Assembly (NCBI GenBank): GCA_964415255.1
Contig: CAYQAC010000008.1
Coordinates: forward strand, 3,410 to 67,409
Reading direction: 5' to 3'
Length of the DNA: 64,000 nucleotides
From: JAHBVY01 sp964415255
GTDB taxonomy: Bacteria > Myxococcota_A > Polyangia > Polyangiales > Polyangiaceae
Numbering within the stretch: position 1 is the stretch's first letter; the number at the start of each line of letters is the position of its first letter. The notes under the pieces were generated by a model. It saw only the letters and a program-made list of their open reading frames with translations, did not search any database and had not been told where the DNA came from. Positions 1 through 8,470 of the stretch are shown here, in pieces. Position numbers and translations under genes: made by a program.

Positions 1-275
1 CGGGTCTTACGTGAGCGGATCGCGTTGAGGGAGAGGTTGGTGGCGATGCGGTAGAGCCAGGTGAACGGCTCGCTGCGGCCGTCGAAGCCGCCGAGCGCGC
101 GGTAGGCGCGGACGAAGGCCTCTTGGGTGACGTCTTCAGCCTCTGCGGCGTCGCGCAGGAGGTGCGCAGCTAGGCGATAGATGCGTTTTTGGTGGCGCCG
201 AACGAACTGCCCGAAGGCCTCCGCGTCGCCCTCCCGGGCGGCGTCGACCAGCTCGCGATCCGTTCGGTGAGGCAT
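1..275 (-). CDS. ECF-type RNA polymerase sigma factor, C-terminus off window
   Basis: The reverse strand opens with a typical sigma-70 region 2: an N-terminal ELVDAAREGDAEAF segment, then RLAAHLLRDAAEAEDVTQEAFVRAYRAL and FTWLYRIATNLSLNAIRSR, the core-binding and -10-binding helices of extracytoplasmic-function sigma factors. Only about 90 residues are visible. Region 4 lies beyond base 1. I placed the start at the ATG at 275; an in-frame ATG at 296 would add seven residues, and neither has a clear Shine-Dalgarno. It is divergent from the efflux operon, with about 310 bp between them. Control of that operon by this factor is possible but only suggested by position. The identity is firm; the regulon is unknown. 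Confidence 0.88.
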   Translation of the reverse strand, partial: MPHRTDRELVDAAREGDAEAFGQFVRRHQKRIYRLAAHLLRDAAEAEDVTQEAFVRAYRALGGFDGRSEPFTWLYRIATNLSLNAIRSRKT

Positions 276-462
276 GCGTAGGGTGGCGACTTGCATGGGA
301 GCCCGATCGAGAGGAGGGGTTGGGTGCCAACCGAGGGCGGCGAGTCGCGTCGGGCCGTGGCCCGCTACGAAAGGTAGCCCAACACGTTCGGGTGAGACAG
401 CCAGGGCCGGGGCTTCCTTGGGTTGGTTTTTCGCGCGGGGATCTGCGGAGCACGGCCTTGGG

Positions 463-488
463 GCGCGGTGCCCAACCCCCAAACCCTC
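463..488 (+). repeat. C-rich upstream element, copy 1
   Basis: GCGCGGTGCC followed by CAACCCCCAAACCCTC. One of at least nine intergenic copies in this window. This one points toward macA about 120 bp downstream. Confidence 0.7.
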
Positions 489-524
489 AAGCGTTTGATC
501 CAGCATGGCTGACCTGGGGATGTT

Positions 525-536
525 CCACGGCCGTGG
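525..536. promoter_or_regulatory. 12-bp palindrome, possible operator
   Basis: Perfect inverted repeat CCACGGCCGTGG in the divergent promoter region. The position suits a repressor or activator site, but GC-rich palindromes can arise by chance. Confidence 0.25.
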
Positions 537-608
537 GGCGGAACACTTGGGGGCGCTTGGTGCTTAGGCACGGGACGCTCGGGCTGAGCCCGGCTATGGG
601 ACCGCTGG

Positions 609-1924
609 ATGAGCGACACAGAAGAGGAGCCGCGCGACGCCGCTGTTGATGAGACGGTCGCGGCGCTGGAGCGTGAGCTGAAGGCGCACGGGGCGCGGCG
701 CTGGGTCCGGCGCGGGCTCGTGCTGCTGGGGGTGGCGCTGCTCGTGGGCGCGCTGGGGCTCTATCAGCGACTCACGGCGCCGCCACCGGAGTCGCGGTTT
801 AAGACGCGGGCGCTCGAGACGCGCGACGTGATTGAGCAGGTGCAGTCGACGGGCAACGTGAAGCCGCTCACCGAGGTGCAGGTGGGCGCGCAGGTGTCCG
901 GGCGAGTGGTCAAGGTGACTGTTGATTTCAACTCTCAGGTGAAGCAGGGGGACCTGCTCGCGGAGATCGACCCGAGCCTGTACGGGGCGCAGGTGAGCCA
1001 GAGCGGGGCGCAGCTCAAGGCGGCGCGCGCCGCACACGCCCGCGCCAAGGCGAGCCTGGCGACGCATCAGACCGCGGTGAAGCGCCTGACGGAGCTCTCC
1101 ACGCGCGGGCTCATCGCGCAGGCGGAGCTCGATCAAGCGACCGGCGCGCGGGACGTGGCGACGGCGGACGTCGCCTCGGCGGAGGCGCAAATCTCCCAGA
1201 TCCGTGCGCAGCTGGCGAGCGCGCAGACCACGCTCACTTACGCCAAGATCTACTCCCCCATCGACGGCGTGGTGATCAGCCGCTCGGTGGATCCTGGGCA
1301 GACGGTGGCGGCGAGCTTCTCCGCGCCGGTGCTCTTCGTCATCGCGCAAGACCTCAGCAAGATGCAGGTGATGGCGGAGATTGACGAGGCGGACGTGGGG
1401 CGCCTCAAGGAGAAGATGACCGCGGAGGTGCTGGTCGACGCGTTTCCAGGTGAGAAATTCCGCGGCCTGGTGAGCCAGGTGCGCTACAGCCCGAACAACG
1501 TGCAGGGGGTGGTCACCTACGCGGCGGTCATCGACGTGGAGAACCCAGACCTCAANNNNNNNNNNCATCCCCGGACGAAGCTTGAGGTCTGGGGATGACG
1601 GCGACGGTGACTATCCGCACGCGGGAGGCGCTCGGATCCATCGCGATCCCCAACGCAGCGCTGCGGTTCCGCCCGGTGCTGCCGAACGAGGACGGTGAGC
1701 AGAAGCGGGCTCAGGTCTCTGAGATCAAGCACAACCAAGGGCGCGTCTACCTGATGGAGCCAGGCGCGGGGCGTGGGCAGGAGGAGGCGCGTGAGCTGGT
1801 GGTGGGGGTGGGCGTCACCGATGGATTGTTCACTGCGCTGACGACCAGTGAGCTGAAGGCTGGCGATCAGGTGATCGTGGATCAACCCGACGCTAAGCCG
1901 AAGCGCGGCTTCAGCTTGTTTTAG
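609..1924 (+). CDS. macA: MacA-like periplasmic adaptor (HlyD/RND membrane fusion), split by assembly gap
   Basis: This is the membrane-fusion subunit of a tripartite ABC efflux or export system, linking the inner-membrane ABC pump to an outer-membrane channel. A single N-terminal membrane helix (about residues 31-52, GLVLLGVALLVGALGLY) precedes a biotinyl-lipoyl hybrid region (QVSGRVVKVTVDFNSQVKQGD), a long coiled-coil hairpin (about 125-215) and a beta-barrel (YSPIDGVVISRSVDPGQTV). A 10-N gap at 1556-1565 is followed by 29 bases that are the reverse complement of the expected continuation. Flipping them back restores NPDLKLRPGMTA, the usual MacA junction, so the gene is probably intact in the organism and continues to 1924. 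It heads an operon with the ATPase and two permeases. A TATGGG box lies 8 nt before the ATG. Confidence 0.9.
1556..1565. other. 10-N assembly gap with fold-back artefact
   Basis: Placeholder gap. Bases 1566-1594 are the reverse complement of the sequence that should bridge CCAGACCTCAA to GGGGATGACG, so one contig end folds back on itself. This breaks macA only in the assembly. Confidence 0.85.
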
Positions 1925-1932
1925 GAGCTCGT

Positions 1933-2667
1933 GTGGCGCTGATCGAGCTGTCCAAGGTGGGCAAGGACTACGCGAGTGGGCCGGAGGTGGTGCGCGCGCT
2001 GAAGGAGGTCGACCTCCAGATTGGCGCCGGGGAGTTCGTGGCGGTGATCGGGGCGAGCGGCTCGGGCAAGAGCACGCTGATGAACATCTTGGGTTGCCTC
2101 GATCGGCCGACGCGCGGCAGCTACCGCTTGGCGGGGGTGGACGTGTCGGGGCGCTCAGCGGACGCCCGCGCCATCGTGAGGAACCGCCTGATAGGGTTTG
2201 TGTTTCAGGGGTTCAACCTGCTGCCACGCACGACGGCCCTCGAGAACGTGGAGCTGCCGCTCGTGTATCGCGGGGTGCCGGCGCGCGCGCGGCGGCGGCG
2301 CGCCATCGCGGCGCTCGCCAAGGTGGGCCTCGCGGATAGGCTCGGGCACTCGCCCGCGCAGCTGTCCGGTGGTCAGCAGCAGCGGGTGGCGATCGCGCGG
2401 GCTTTGGTGACCGATCCGCCGCTCGTGTTGGCGGATGAGCCCACCGGGAACCTCGACACCCGCACAAGCTATGAGGTGCTCGCGCTGCTGCAAGAGCTGG
2501 TGAAGGACCGCGGCCTCACCGTGGTGCTGGTGACGCACGAGCCTGACATCGCCGCCTGCGCAGGCCGCATCGTGACGGTGCGCGACGGGCGCATCCAAGC
2601 CGACGAGCGCAGCGCCGAGCCCACCCGCGCCGCGCGGCTCCTGGCGGAGCTGGGGGCGCCGGGGTGA
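1933..2667 (+). CDS. MacB-type ABC transporter ATPase
   Basis: Nucleotide-binding subunit that would energise the MacA/permease complex at the inner membrane. All ATPase motifs are intact: Walker A GASGSGKST (about 38-46), Q-loop in FVFQGFNLLP, signature LSGGQQQRVAIARAL, Walker B PLVLADEPTGNLD and the H-loop VTHE. At 244 residues it matches the LolD/MacB-N family. GTG start at 1933, only 8 nt after the macA stop, so translation is likely coupled. In E. coli MacB the ATPase and permease are fused; here they are separate chains, the common arrangement outside the gammaproteobacteria. The substrate cannot be read from the sequence. Confidence 0.93.
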   Translation: MALIELSKVGKDYASGPEVVRALKEVDLQIGAGEFVAVIGASGSGKSTLMNILGCLDRPTRGSYRLAGVDVSGRSADARAIVRNRLIGFVFQGFNLLPRTTALENVELPLVYRGVPARARRRRAIAALAKVGLADRLGHSPAQLSGGQQQRVAIARALVTDPPLVLADEPTGNLDTRTSYEVLALLQELVKDRGLTVVLVTHEPDIAACAGRIVTVRDGRIQADERSAEPTRAARLLAELGAPG

Positions 2668-3875
2668 GGCTCTTCACCTCGCTCTCCATCGCCTACGCGG
2701 CGCTGTCGCGGAGCTGGCTCCGCTCCTTGCTCACCACGCTCGGCGTGCTGATTGGGGTGGCCGCGGTGGTGGTGGTGACGGCGCTCGGCACCGGCGCGCG
2801 CGAGCGCGTCGGGAGCCAAATCGAGAGCATGGGGACCAACCTGCTCTTCGTGTGGAGTCAGCCGATCGCGCGCAGCGGGCTCCGCGTCGCCTCCTTCGGG
2901 CTGACCGACGGCGACGCGCAGGCGATCCGACGTGAGGCGCCCGCGGCCGGGCTGGTGGCGACCTACTGCGATCGGAAGCTGTCGGTGGTCAGCGCCTACG
3001 GCAACGAGCGCATCGACGTGGTGGGCGCGGACTCCCACTACCTCGGCGCGCGGCGCTTCGAGGTGCAGGGCGGGCGCATGTGGACGCCGAGCGAAGAGCT
3101 GATGAAGGCCAAGGTGGTGCTGATCGGTCAGACCGCGATCGAGAAGCTCTTCCCCGGGCGCGACCCGGTGGGTGAGTACCTCCGGATTGGTAAGCACCCC
3201 TTCCGAGTGATCGGTACGCTGAAGCCCAAGGGGCAGTCGCCGTTTGAAGACCAGGACGATCGCATCCTGATGCCGATCGGCTCTTGGCGCGCGCGGGTGG
3301 ACCCGACCATGGCGGGCAAGGTGGAGCTCATCTTGGTGAGCGCCCAGAGCGCTAGCCAGATTGAGCCGGCCAAGCGCCAGATTGAGGCCATCCTCAGGCA
3401 GCGCCACCGGATCCAGGAGGACGAAGAGAACGATTTCGCGGTGCACAGCCAGGAGTCGTTTCAGCGCGGTCAAGAGGCGGTGTACGGGGTGCTCTCGCTC
3501 CTGCTGCTCACGGTGGCGGCGATCAGCCTGATGGTGGGCGGCGTGGGGGTGATGAACATCATGCTCGTCAGTGTCACTGAGCGGACGCGGGAGATCGGCG
3601 TGCGGATGGCGATCGGCGCGCGGCGCCTGGACATCCAGCTGCAGTTCCTCGCGGAGGCCGTGGCGCTCACCTCGCTCGGCGGGATCTTGGGGGTGGGGCT
3701 GGCCGCCGTTGTGGTGTGGGGGCTCAAGGCCTGGCTCGACTGGAGCATGCGCATGAGCGGCTCGTCAGTGCTCCTGGCGCTCACCACCAGCCTGATCATT
3801 GGGATCGTGTTCGGCTTCTTGCCCGCGCGCCGCGCCGCCAACCTCGATCCGATTGAGGCGCTGCGCCATGAGTAG
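2664..3875 (+). CDS. MacB/FtsX-type ABC permease 1
   Basis: Membrane subunit of the efflux or export pump. It has the four-helix MacB topology: one helix near the N-terminus (SLLTTLGVLIGVAAVVVVTALGTG), a large periplasmic MacB-PCD domain (about 45-275), then three C-terminal helices with the FtsX motif GGVGVMNIMLVSVTERTREIGVRMAIGAR. 403 residues. GTG start overlaps the stop of the ATPase gene (GTGA), and its stop overlaps permease 2 by 8 bp, so the operon is tightly coupled. It is clearly paralogous to the next gene. Confidence 0.92.
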   Translation: MRLFTSLSIAYAALSRSWLRSLLTTLGVLIGVAAVVVVTALGTGARERVGSQIESMGTNLLFVWSQPIARSGLRVASFGLTDGDAQAIRREAPAAGLVATYCDRKLSVVSAYGNERIDVVGADSHYLGARRFEVQGGRMWTPSEELMKAKVVLIGQTAIEKLFPGRDPVGEYLRIGKHPFRVIGTLKPKGQSPFEDQDDRILMPIGSWRARVDPTMAGKVELILVSAQSASQIEPAKRQIEAILRQRHRIQEDEENDFAVHSQESFQRGQEAVYGVLSLLLLTVAAISLMVGGVGVMNIMLVSVTERTREIGVRMAIGARRLDIQLQFLAEAVALTSLGGILGVGLAAVVVWGLKAWLDWSMRMSGSSVLLALTTSLIIGIVFGFLPARRAANLDPIEALRHE

Positions 3876-5094
3876 TTGGCGTCTGCTCCTGAGCGCCTTT
3901 CGGCTCGCGCTCGTCTCCGTGCGAAAGAGCGGCGTGCGCTCGCTGCTCACGGCGCTGGGGATCTTGATCGGCGTCGCCGCGGTGACGATCGTGGTGGCGC
4001 TAGGGGAGGGCGCGACACGCGCCGTGCAGGGCACCATCGACAGCATGGGGGAGAACGCCTTCACGGTGACGCCGCGCTCTGTGGCGCGGAGCGGCGCCAA
4101 GGGCGAGCGCTTGCCGCCGCTCACGGAGGCTGACGCAGCGGCGCTCACCGAGGCGCAGACGGTGCGCCATGCCGCGCCGGTGTTGAACAGCGTCGCCCAG
4201 ATCTCCTACCGTGAGAACAACACCGCCGCGGAGATCTACGGCACAAGCCTCGCGTTTTTTGAAATCCGCGCCTGGAAGGTGAAGGAGGGCGCGCTGTGGG
4301 GCCCGGAGGCGGACAGCATCGGGGGCGGCGTGTGCGTCATCGGGCGCACCTTGGTCGAGGAGCTGTTCGACGGGGGGGACCCAGTGGGTCAGCTGCTGCG
4401 CATCGGGCGCGCCACGCTGCGCGTGGTGGGCACCTTGGAGCCAAAGGGCAGGAGCCCGTTCGGCCAAGATCAAGACAACGTGATCCTGGTGCCGCTCGCC
4501 ACCATGCGCGCGAAGTTTTACCCAACAGCGCCGGGCCAGATCCACCGAGTGCTGCTCTCGGCGGATCCGGAGGCGCGCCCGGCGCGCGTCACCGACGAGA
4601 TCACCCAGATCCTCCGTCAGCGGCACCGGCTCCCGGATGGCGTGGAGAACGACTTCCGCGTGCGCAGTCAGGAGGAGTTTCGCGCGATGCAGCAGCAGGT
4701 GTTCGGGGTGCTGGAGGTGCTGCTGCTCAGCATCGCCACCATCAGCCTGCTGGTCGGAGGCATCGGGGTGATGAACATCATGCTGGTGTCGGTCGCGGAG
4801 CGGACCCGGGAGATTGGGATCCGGATGGCGATCGGCGCGCGCGAGCTCGACATCTTGCTCCAGTTTTTGTTGGAGGCGGTGCTGCTCTGCTTGCTCGGGG
4901 GCCTGGCGGGCGCGCTGCTGGCGGCGCTGGCGGTGGGTGGGTTCGGGCAGCTGACGGGTTGGGACATGCGGGTCAGCTGGCGCGCGCTGTCGGTGGCGCT
5001 CGCGACCAGCAGCGGCATCGGGGTGCTGTTCGGCTTCCTGCCGGCGCGGCGCGCGGCGGCCCTGGATCCTATCCAGGCGCTCGGGCGCGAGTGA
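3868..5094 (+). CDS. MacB/FtsX-type ABC permease 2
   Basis: Second permease, homologous to its neighbour along its length: N-terminal helix SLLTALGILIGVAAVTIVVALGEG, periplasmic domain, and the C-terminal GGIGVMNIMLVSVAERTREIGIRMAIGAR block. I chose the ATG at 3868 because it overlaps the upstream stop and gives a normal MacB-like N-terminus; an upstream in-frame start would add a nonsense extension. Two different permeases beside one ATPase and one adaptor suggest a heterodimeric transmembrane unit rather than the usual MacB homodimer. This is inference from gene order. Confidence 0.92.
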   Translation: MSSWRLLLSAFRLALVSVRKSGVRSLLTALGILIGVAAVTIVVALGEGATRAVQGTIDSMGENAFTVTPRSVARSGAKGERLPPLTEADAAALTEAQTVRHAAPVLNSVAQISYRENNTAAEIYGTSLAFFEIRAWKVKEGALWGPEADSIGGGVCVIGRTLVEELFDGGDPVGQLLRIGRATLRVVGTLEPKGRSPFGQDQDNVILVPLATMRAKFYPTAPGQIHRVLLSADPEARPARVTDEITQILRQRHRLPDGVENDFRVRSQEEFRAMQQQVFGVLEVLLLSIATISLLVGGIGVMNIMLVSVAERTREIGIRMAIGARELDILLQFLLEAVLLCLLGGLAGALLAALAVGGFGQLTGWDMRVSWRALSVALATSSGIGVLFGFLPARRAAALDPIQALGRE

Positions 5095-5098
5095 TTAG

Positions 5099-5113
5099 GT
5101 CAGGGACGCTGAC
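5099..5113. repeat. GTCAG-N5-CTGAC palindrome
   Basis: GTCAG GGACG CTGAC, 5 bp after the permease 2 stop and between convergent genes. It belongs to the dispersed palindrome family seen elsewhere in this window and may double as a weak terminator hairpin. Confidence 0.55.
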
Positions 5114-5135
5114 GTGCGGTCAGTGTGCCGTACGG

Positions 5136-5182
5136 GCTACTTGAGCGCCTTGGAGCGCTGAAGCTACTTGAGCGCCTTGGAG
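5136..5182 (-). repeat. 27-bp-offset duplication of the S1-protein gene end
   Basis: The 20 bases 5163-5182, which hold the last codons and stop of the S1-domain gene, are repeated without mismatch at 5136-5155 just downstream of that stop. Confidence 0.85.
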
Positions 5183-7002
5183 AGCAGATCTCCCAGGGTG
5201 CCGAACTTGCTCTCGGCGGCGACCTTCTTGCGGTAGTCGCGGTGCGCCTGGCGCTCTTCGTCCTCGAACAGGGCGCGCACGCTGAGCTTCGGCTCGCCGC
5301 GCTTGGGGTCGATGTCGATCACCTTGGTGCGGAGCTTGGTCTTGGCGGGGAAGGCCTTACGAAGATCCGTGCCGCGCTCGGTGCCGGTGTGGCCCGCGGG
5401 GATGAAGCCGCGCGCGCCGCGGCCGGTGGCGCCGAGCACGCGGACGACGACGCCTGAGCTCTCCGTCTTCACGACCTCCACATCAAGCGCGCCGCCCTTG
5501 ACGATTTTCTGAGGGGCTTCATCCGCCTGGGCGCCGGTGGGGGCCGGGTGGAGCGCGAGCTTCTTGTGGCGGCGATCGAAGTTGTGAATCGTCACCTCGA
5601 TCTCTTGCCCCTCCTTGAACAGCTCGCTTGGGTGCTCGATGCGGGTGAGCGACATGTCCGCCACATGCATCAAGCCCTCCACGCCCTCCGCTAGCTCAAT
5701 GAAGGCGCCGAAGTCAGTCAGGCGCAGCACCTTGCCCTGCTGCCGGCTGCCCTGCGGGAACTTCGCCTTGGCCTCCGCCCAGGGGTCTTGAATCAGCGCC
5801 TTGCGGCTCAGCCAAATCTTGCCGCGCTCGTCGATCTTGGCGATTTGCACCTCGATCTCTTCGCCCGGCTTCATCAGCTCTTCCATGCGGGCGCGTGGAT
5901 CGTGGCTGGCCTCGCTGACGTGGACCAAGCCCTCCAGGTGCTCGGCCTCTGGCAGCGCGATGAACGCGCCCCACTCCACCACCGTGCGCACCACGCCCTT
6001 CATGACTTGACCCTCGGTCAGCGTCTCGAGCGCCTGCTTGCGGCGGGCGTGCGCCTCTTGCTCAAGCATCGGGCGGCGGCTCACGACCACGTCGCGCCCG
6101 CCCTTCTCAAACTTGACGACCTTGAACTCAAGCGCCTGCCCCAGCATCGCCTCGAAGTGCGCGCGCGACGGGTGCAAGTCGATGCCGCTGGCTGGCGCGA
6201 AGGCGCGCAGCCCGCCGAGGCTCACCTCCACCCCGCCGCGGATGACGCCGGTGATGAGGCCAGTGACCAGCGTGCCGTCCTTCAGCGCGGCTTCGAGCGC
6301 CGGCTTGATCTCCTCTTCGCGGAGCGGCTTCCTCGTGAGCACGACCAGCCCACCGCGCGCGCCGTCGTTGTGCACGCGGGCGACGAAGCGATCGCTCACC
6401 TCGGGGATGAGATCGTCCGGCTCCATCTCGCCGCGATCGAAGATGGCCAGCGCCTTACCCGCTAGGTCCACCATGATGGCGTGCTCAAGCACCGCCGTGA
6501 CCTTGCCGAACACCTCTTCGCCCAGGTGGAAGGGGGCGCGGTCAGTCGCCGGGCGCGCCGTGGACTCAGCCCCTGCGCTTGGCTTCTTCTTGCGCTTCTT
6601 GCGGCGGCGCTTCTTCTTCTCGCCCTGCGCCTCAGATGGCGCGCCCTCAGCGACGTTCCCGTCAGCTGCGCTGTCTGCCGCGGCGCCACCCTCAGCGGGC
6701 GCGGCGCCACCCTCAGCGGGCGCGGCGCCGTCCGTGGTGGGCGCCTCAGCGGCGCCTTGCGCCTCAGTCATTCCTTCATGGGAACGTGCGCTCACATCGG
6801 GTGCAGCAGCCTGCGCGTCGGGTGCAGCAGCCTGCGCGTCGGGTGTAGCGGCGCTCGCCGCCGTCGCCTCAGCCAACGGCGCGGCCTCAGCGGGGCTCGC
6901 TGCGCTGCTCTGAGTCGCTGCTGGAACCACGTCGGCCGAGGCCCCTCCGCCTGGCTCTGCTGCTTGCGAAGGATCCTGCTCTTGATTGTTTTGAGACGCC
7001 AT
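5164..7002 (-). CDS. Multi-S1-domain RNA-binding protein (ribosomal protein S1-like)
   Basis: 612 residues. A low-complexity Ala/Glu/Pro N-terminus (about 1-130) with repeated APAEGGA and AQAAAPD units leads to a basic KKKRRRKKRKKK patch, then at least four S1 OB-fold repeats (about 160-225, 240-310, 325-400 and 410-480) and a degenerate fifth. Motifs such as VEWGAFIALPEAEHLEGLVHVSE and LTDFGAFIELAEGVEGLMHVADMS are textbook S1 RNA-binding units. It probably binds RNA in the cytoplasm, either as ribosomal S1 or as an S1-like paralogue. It lacks the full six-domain S1 layout, so I do not assign rpsA. The extended N-terminus differs from ordinary S1. Its last 20 bp are duplicated just beyond the stop. 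Confidence 0.85.
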   Translation of the reverse strand: MASQNNQEQDPSQAAEPGGGASADVVPAATQSSAASPAEAAPLAEATAASAATPDAQAAAPDAQAAAPDVSARSHEGMTEAQGAAEAPTTDGAAPAEGGAAPAEGGAAADSAADGNVAEGAPSEAQGEKKKRRRKKRKKKPSAGAESTARPATDRAPFHLGEEVFGKVTAVLEHAIMVDLAGKALAIFDRGEMEPDDLIPEVSDRFVARVHNDGARGGLVVLTRKPLREEEIKPALEAALKDGTLVTGLITGVIRGGVEVSLGGLRAFAPASGIDLHPSRAHFEAMLGQALEFKVVKFEKGGRDVVVSRRPMLEQEAHARRKQALETLTEGQVMKGVVRTVVEWGAFIALPEAEHLEGLVHVSEASHDPRARMEELMKPGEEIEVQIAKIDERGKIWLSRKALIQDPWAEAKAKFPQGSRQQGKVLRLTDFGAFIELAEGVEGLMHVADMSLTRIEHPSELFKEGQEIEVTIHNFDRRHKKLALHPAPTGAQADEAPQKIVKGGALDVEVVKTESSGVVVRVLGATGRGARGFIPAGHTGTERGTDLRKAFPAKTKLRTKVIDIDPKRGEPKLSVRALFEDEERQAHRDYRKKVAAESKFGTLGDLLSKALK

Positions 7003-7225
7003 TATCCTGACCCGAGGTTCTGCCGGCTATAACGCGGCTTGCGGTCGCTGCCAAACTGAGCAACGCGCGCCGCTTCGCGCAGCGGGCGCTTCTACCTAGC
7101 CCAAGCGGCGGAGGGAAGCGCGCCCTTTCCGTCCGGGTCCAATTCGTGGCGCTTGAGTGAGTGAGCGAGGGTGGGGGCTGGACGGCACCGCGCGGAGGAG
7201 CATCGCGAGCGCGCCCTCTTCAAGA

Positions 7226-8338
7226 TCAGCGCGTGACCGGCAGGCGCCGGTTCTGACCCCCGCTGCGGTCGATCTCAAAGCCCTCGCCAGCGCGGCCGTC
7301 CTCAGCGGAGTCGCACGCCGCCATCAGCCGATCGGCCACGGCCATGAACGCCTCTGCGATGGCTGAGCCAGGTGAGGCCTGCACCACGGGCGTCCCCGCG
7401 TCGCCCCACTCGCGCACGCTGGGGGTGATGGGGAGCTGCCCGAGCAGCTCCGCCTCGGCAAAATCGGCTATTTTCTGGCCGCCGCCGCTGCCGAACAGCT
7501 CGTGGCGCTGCTCGCAGCCATCGCACACGAAGTAGCTGTAGTTCTCCACCACGCCGAGCACGCGGATCCCCACCTTCTGCGCCATCGACACGCTCTTGTA
7601 GACGTCCTGCAGCGCGACCTCTTGCGGCGTGGTGACCACCACCGCGCCCGTCGTGCTGACGCGCTGAGCCAAGGTGAGCGCGACGTCGCCGGTGCCGGGC
7701 GGCAAGTCGAGCAGCAAGTAATCCAGGTTGCCCCAGGCGACGTCCTTCAGGAACTGGAGCAGCGCGCCGTGGAGCATGGGGCCACGCCACACCACGGCGC
7801 TCTTCGGGTCGTCCAAGAGGAAGCCGATGCTCATCAAGAGCACCCCGAAGCGCTGGAGCGGCGTGATGCGCTCGCCGTTGCTCTCAGGGCGCCCCGCCAC
7901 CCCGAACATGGTGGGGATGCTGGGGCCGTAGATGTCCGCGTCGAGCACGCCGACGCGCGCGCCGCGGCGCTTGAGCGCCAGCGCCAGGTTGGCCGCGACG
8001 GTGCTCTTGCCGACGCCACCCTTGCCGCTCATCACCAAGATGACGTGGCGCACGCCGGGCACAGGATCGTCCTTGGCGACCTGGCGCCCGCTCGCCTCCA
8101 CCTGCCAGTCCACGCTCACCTGGCTGACGCCTTCGAGCGCCGCAAGCGCCTCATGGATCTTGGCGGCGAGCGGCTCCTTGCCGTCGTAGGTGGGGTTCTG
8201 GATCTTGAGAGGTACTGTGACCTGACCACCGGCGGCGCGGACGCGGCCAAGCATGCCGAGGTCGGCGAGGGTGCGGCCCAAGCCGGGTACCACCAGCTGG
8301 CTCAAGATCTGCGTAGCTCGTTCTTCAAGGCTCGACAT
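7226..8338 (-). CDS. mrp: Mrp/ApbC family P-loop ATPase, iron-sulfur carrier
   Basis: Soluble ATPase that assembles or delivers Fe-S clusters to apoproteins. The N-terminal MIP18/DUF59 domain (about 1-85) is followed by the deviant Walker A GKGGVGKSTVAANLALAL (about 107-124), DADIYGPSIP, the switch DLPPGTGDV, and a C-terminal CxxC (FVCDGCEQ) that binds the bridging cluster in the dimer. 370 residues is normal for the fused DUF59-Mrp form. A TACCGT box sits 9 nt before the ATG, a candidate leaderless promoter. It is transcribed separately from its neighbours. Confidence 0.93.
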   Translation of the reverse strand: MSSLEERATQILSQLVVPGLGRTLADLGMLGRVRAAGGQVTVPLKIQNPTYDGKEPLAAKIHEALAALEGVSQVSVDWQVEASGRQVAKDDPVPGVRHVILVMSGKGGVGKSTVAANLALALKRRGARVGVLDADIYGPSIPTMFGVAGRPESNGERITPLQRFGVLLMSIGFLLDDPKSAVVWRGPMLHGALLQFLKDVAWGNLDYLLLDLPPGTGDVALTLAQRVSTTGAVVVTTPQEVALQDVYKSVSMAQKVGIRVLGVVENYSYFVCDGCEQRHELFGSGGGQKIADFAEAELLGQLPITPSVREWGDAGTPVVQASPGSAIAEAFMAVADRLMAACDSAEDGRAGEGFEIDRSGGQNRRLPVTR

Positions 8339-8347
8339 GGCCCGCGG

Positions 8348-8353
8348 ACGGTA
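8348..8353 (-). promoter_or_regulatory. TANNNT box 9 nt before mrp start
   Basis: On the reverse strand TACCGT precedes the ATG at 8338 by 9 nt, with no Shine-Dalgarno between. It fits a -10 element of a leaderless transcript. Confidence 0.4.
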
Positions 8354-8470
8354 CTGCTAGGCTGCGGCGGCGCAAGCAAAGAGCGCGGTCAGTTTGTCGC
8401 GGGTGGTTAGACAAAAACGCGATCGGCGCGCCCGAGAGCGCGCCGATCGTGGGCTGTGCCCCGCCTGGGC

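Larger units (their letters stand above)
276..608. other. Divergent intergenic region between sigma factor and macA
   Basis: No convincing gene. It holds a copy of the C-rich dispersed element (463-488), a perfect 12-bp palindrome CCACGGCCGTGG (525-536) that could be an operator, and a TATGGG box (595-600) 8 nt before the macA ATG. Low-complexity reading frames on both strands here have no recognisable domains. Confidence 0.6.

Noticed and set aside
1595..1924. Separate small protein starting MTATVTIRTREA
   Set aside because: It is the C-terminal part of MacA, detached only by the N gap and fold-back artefact.
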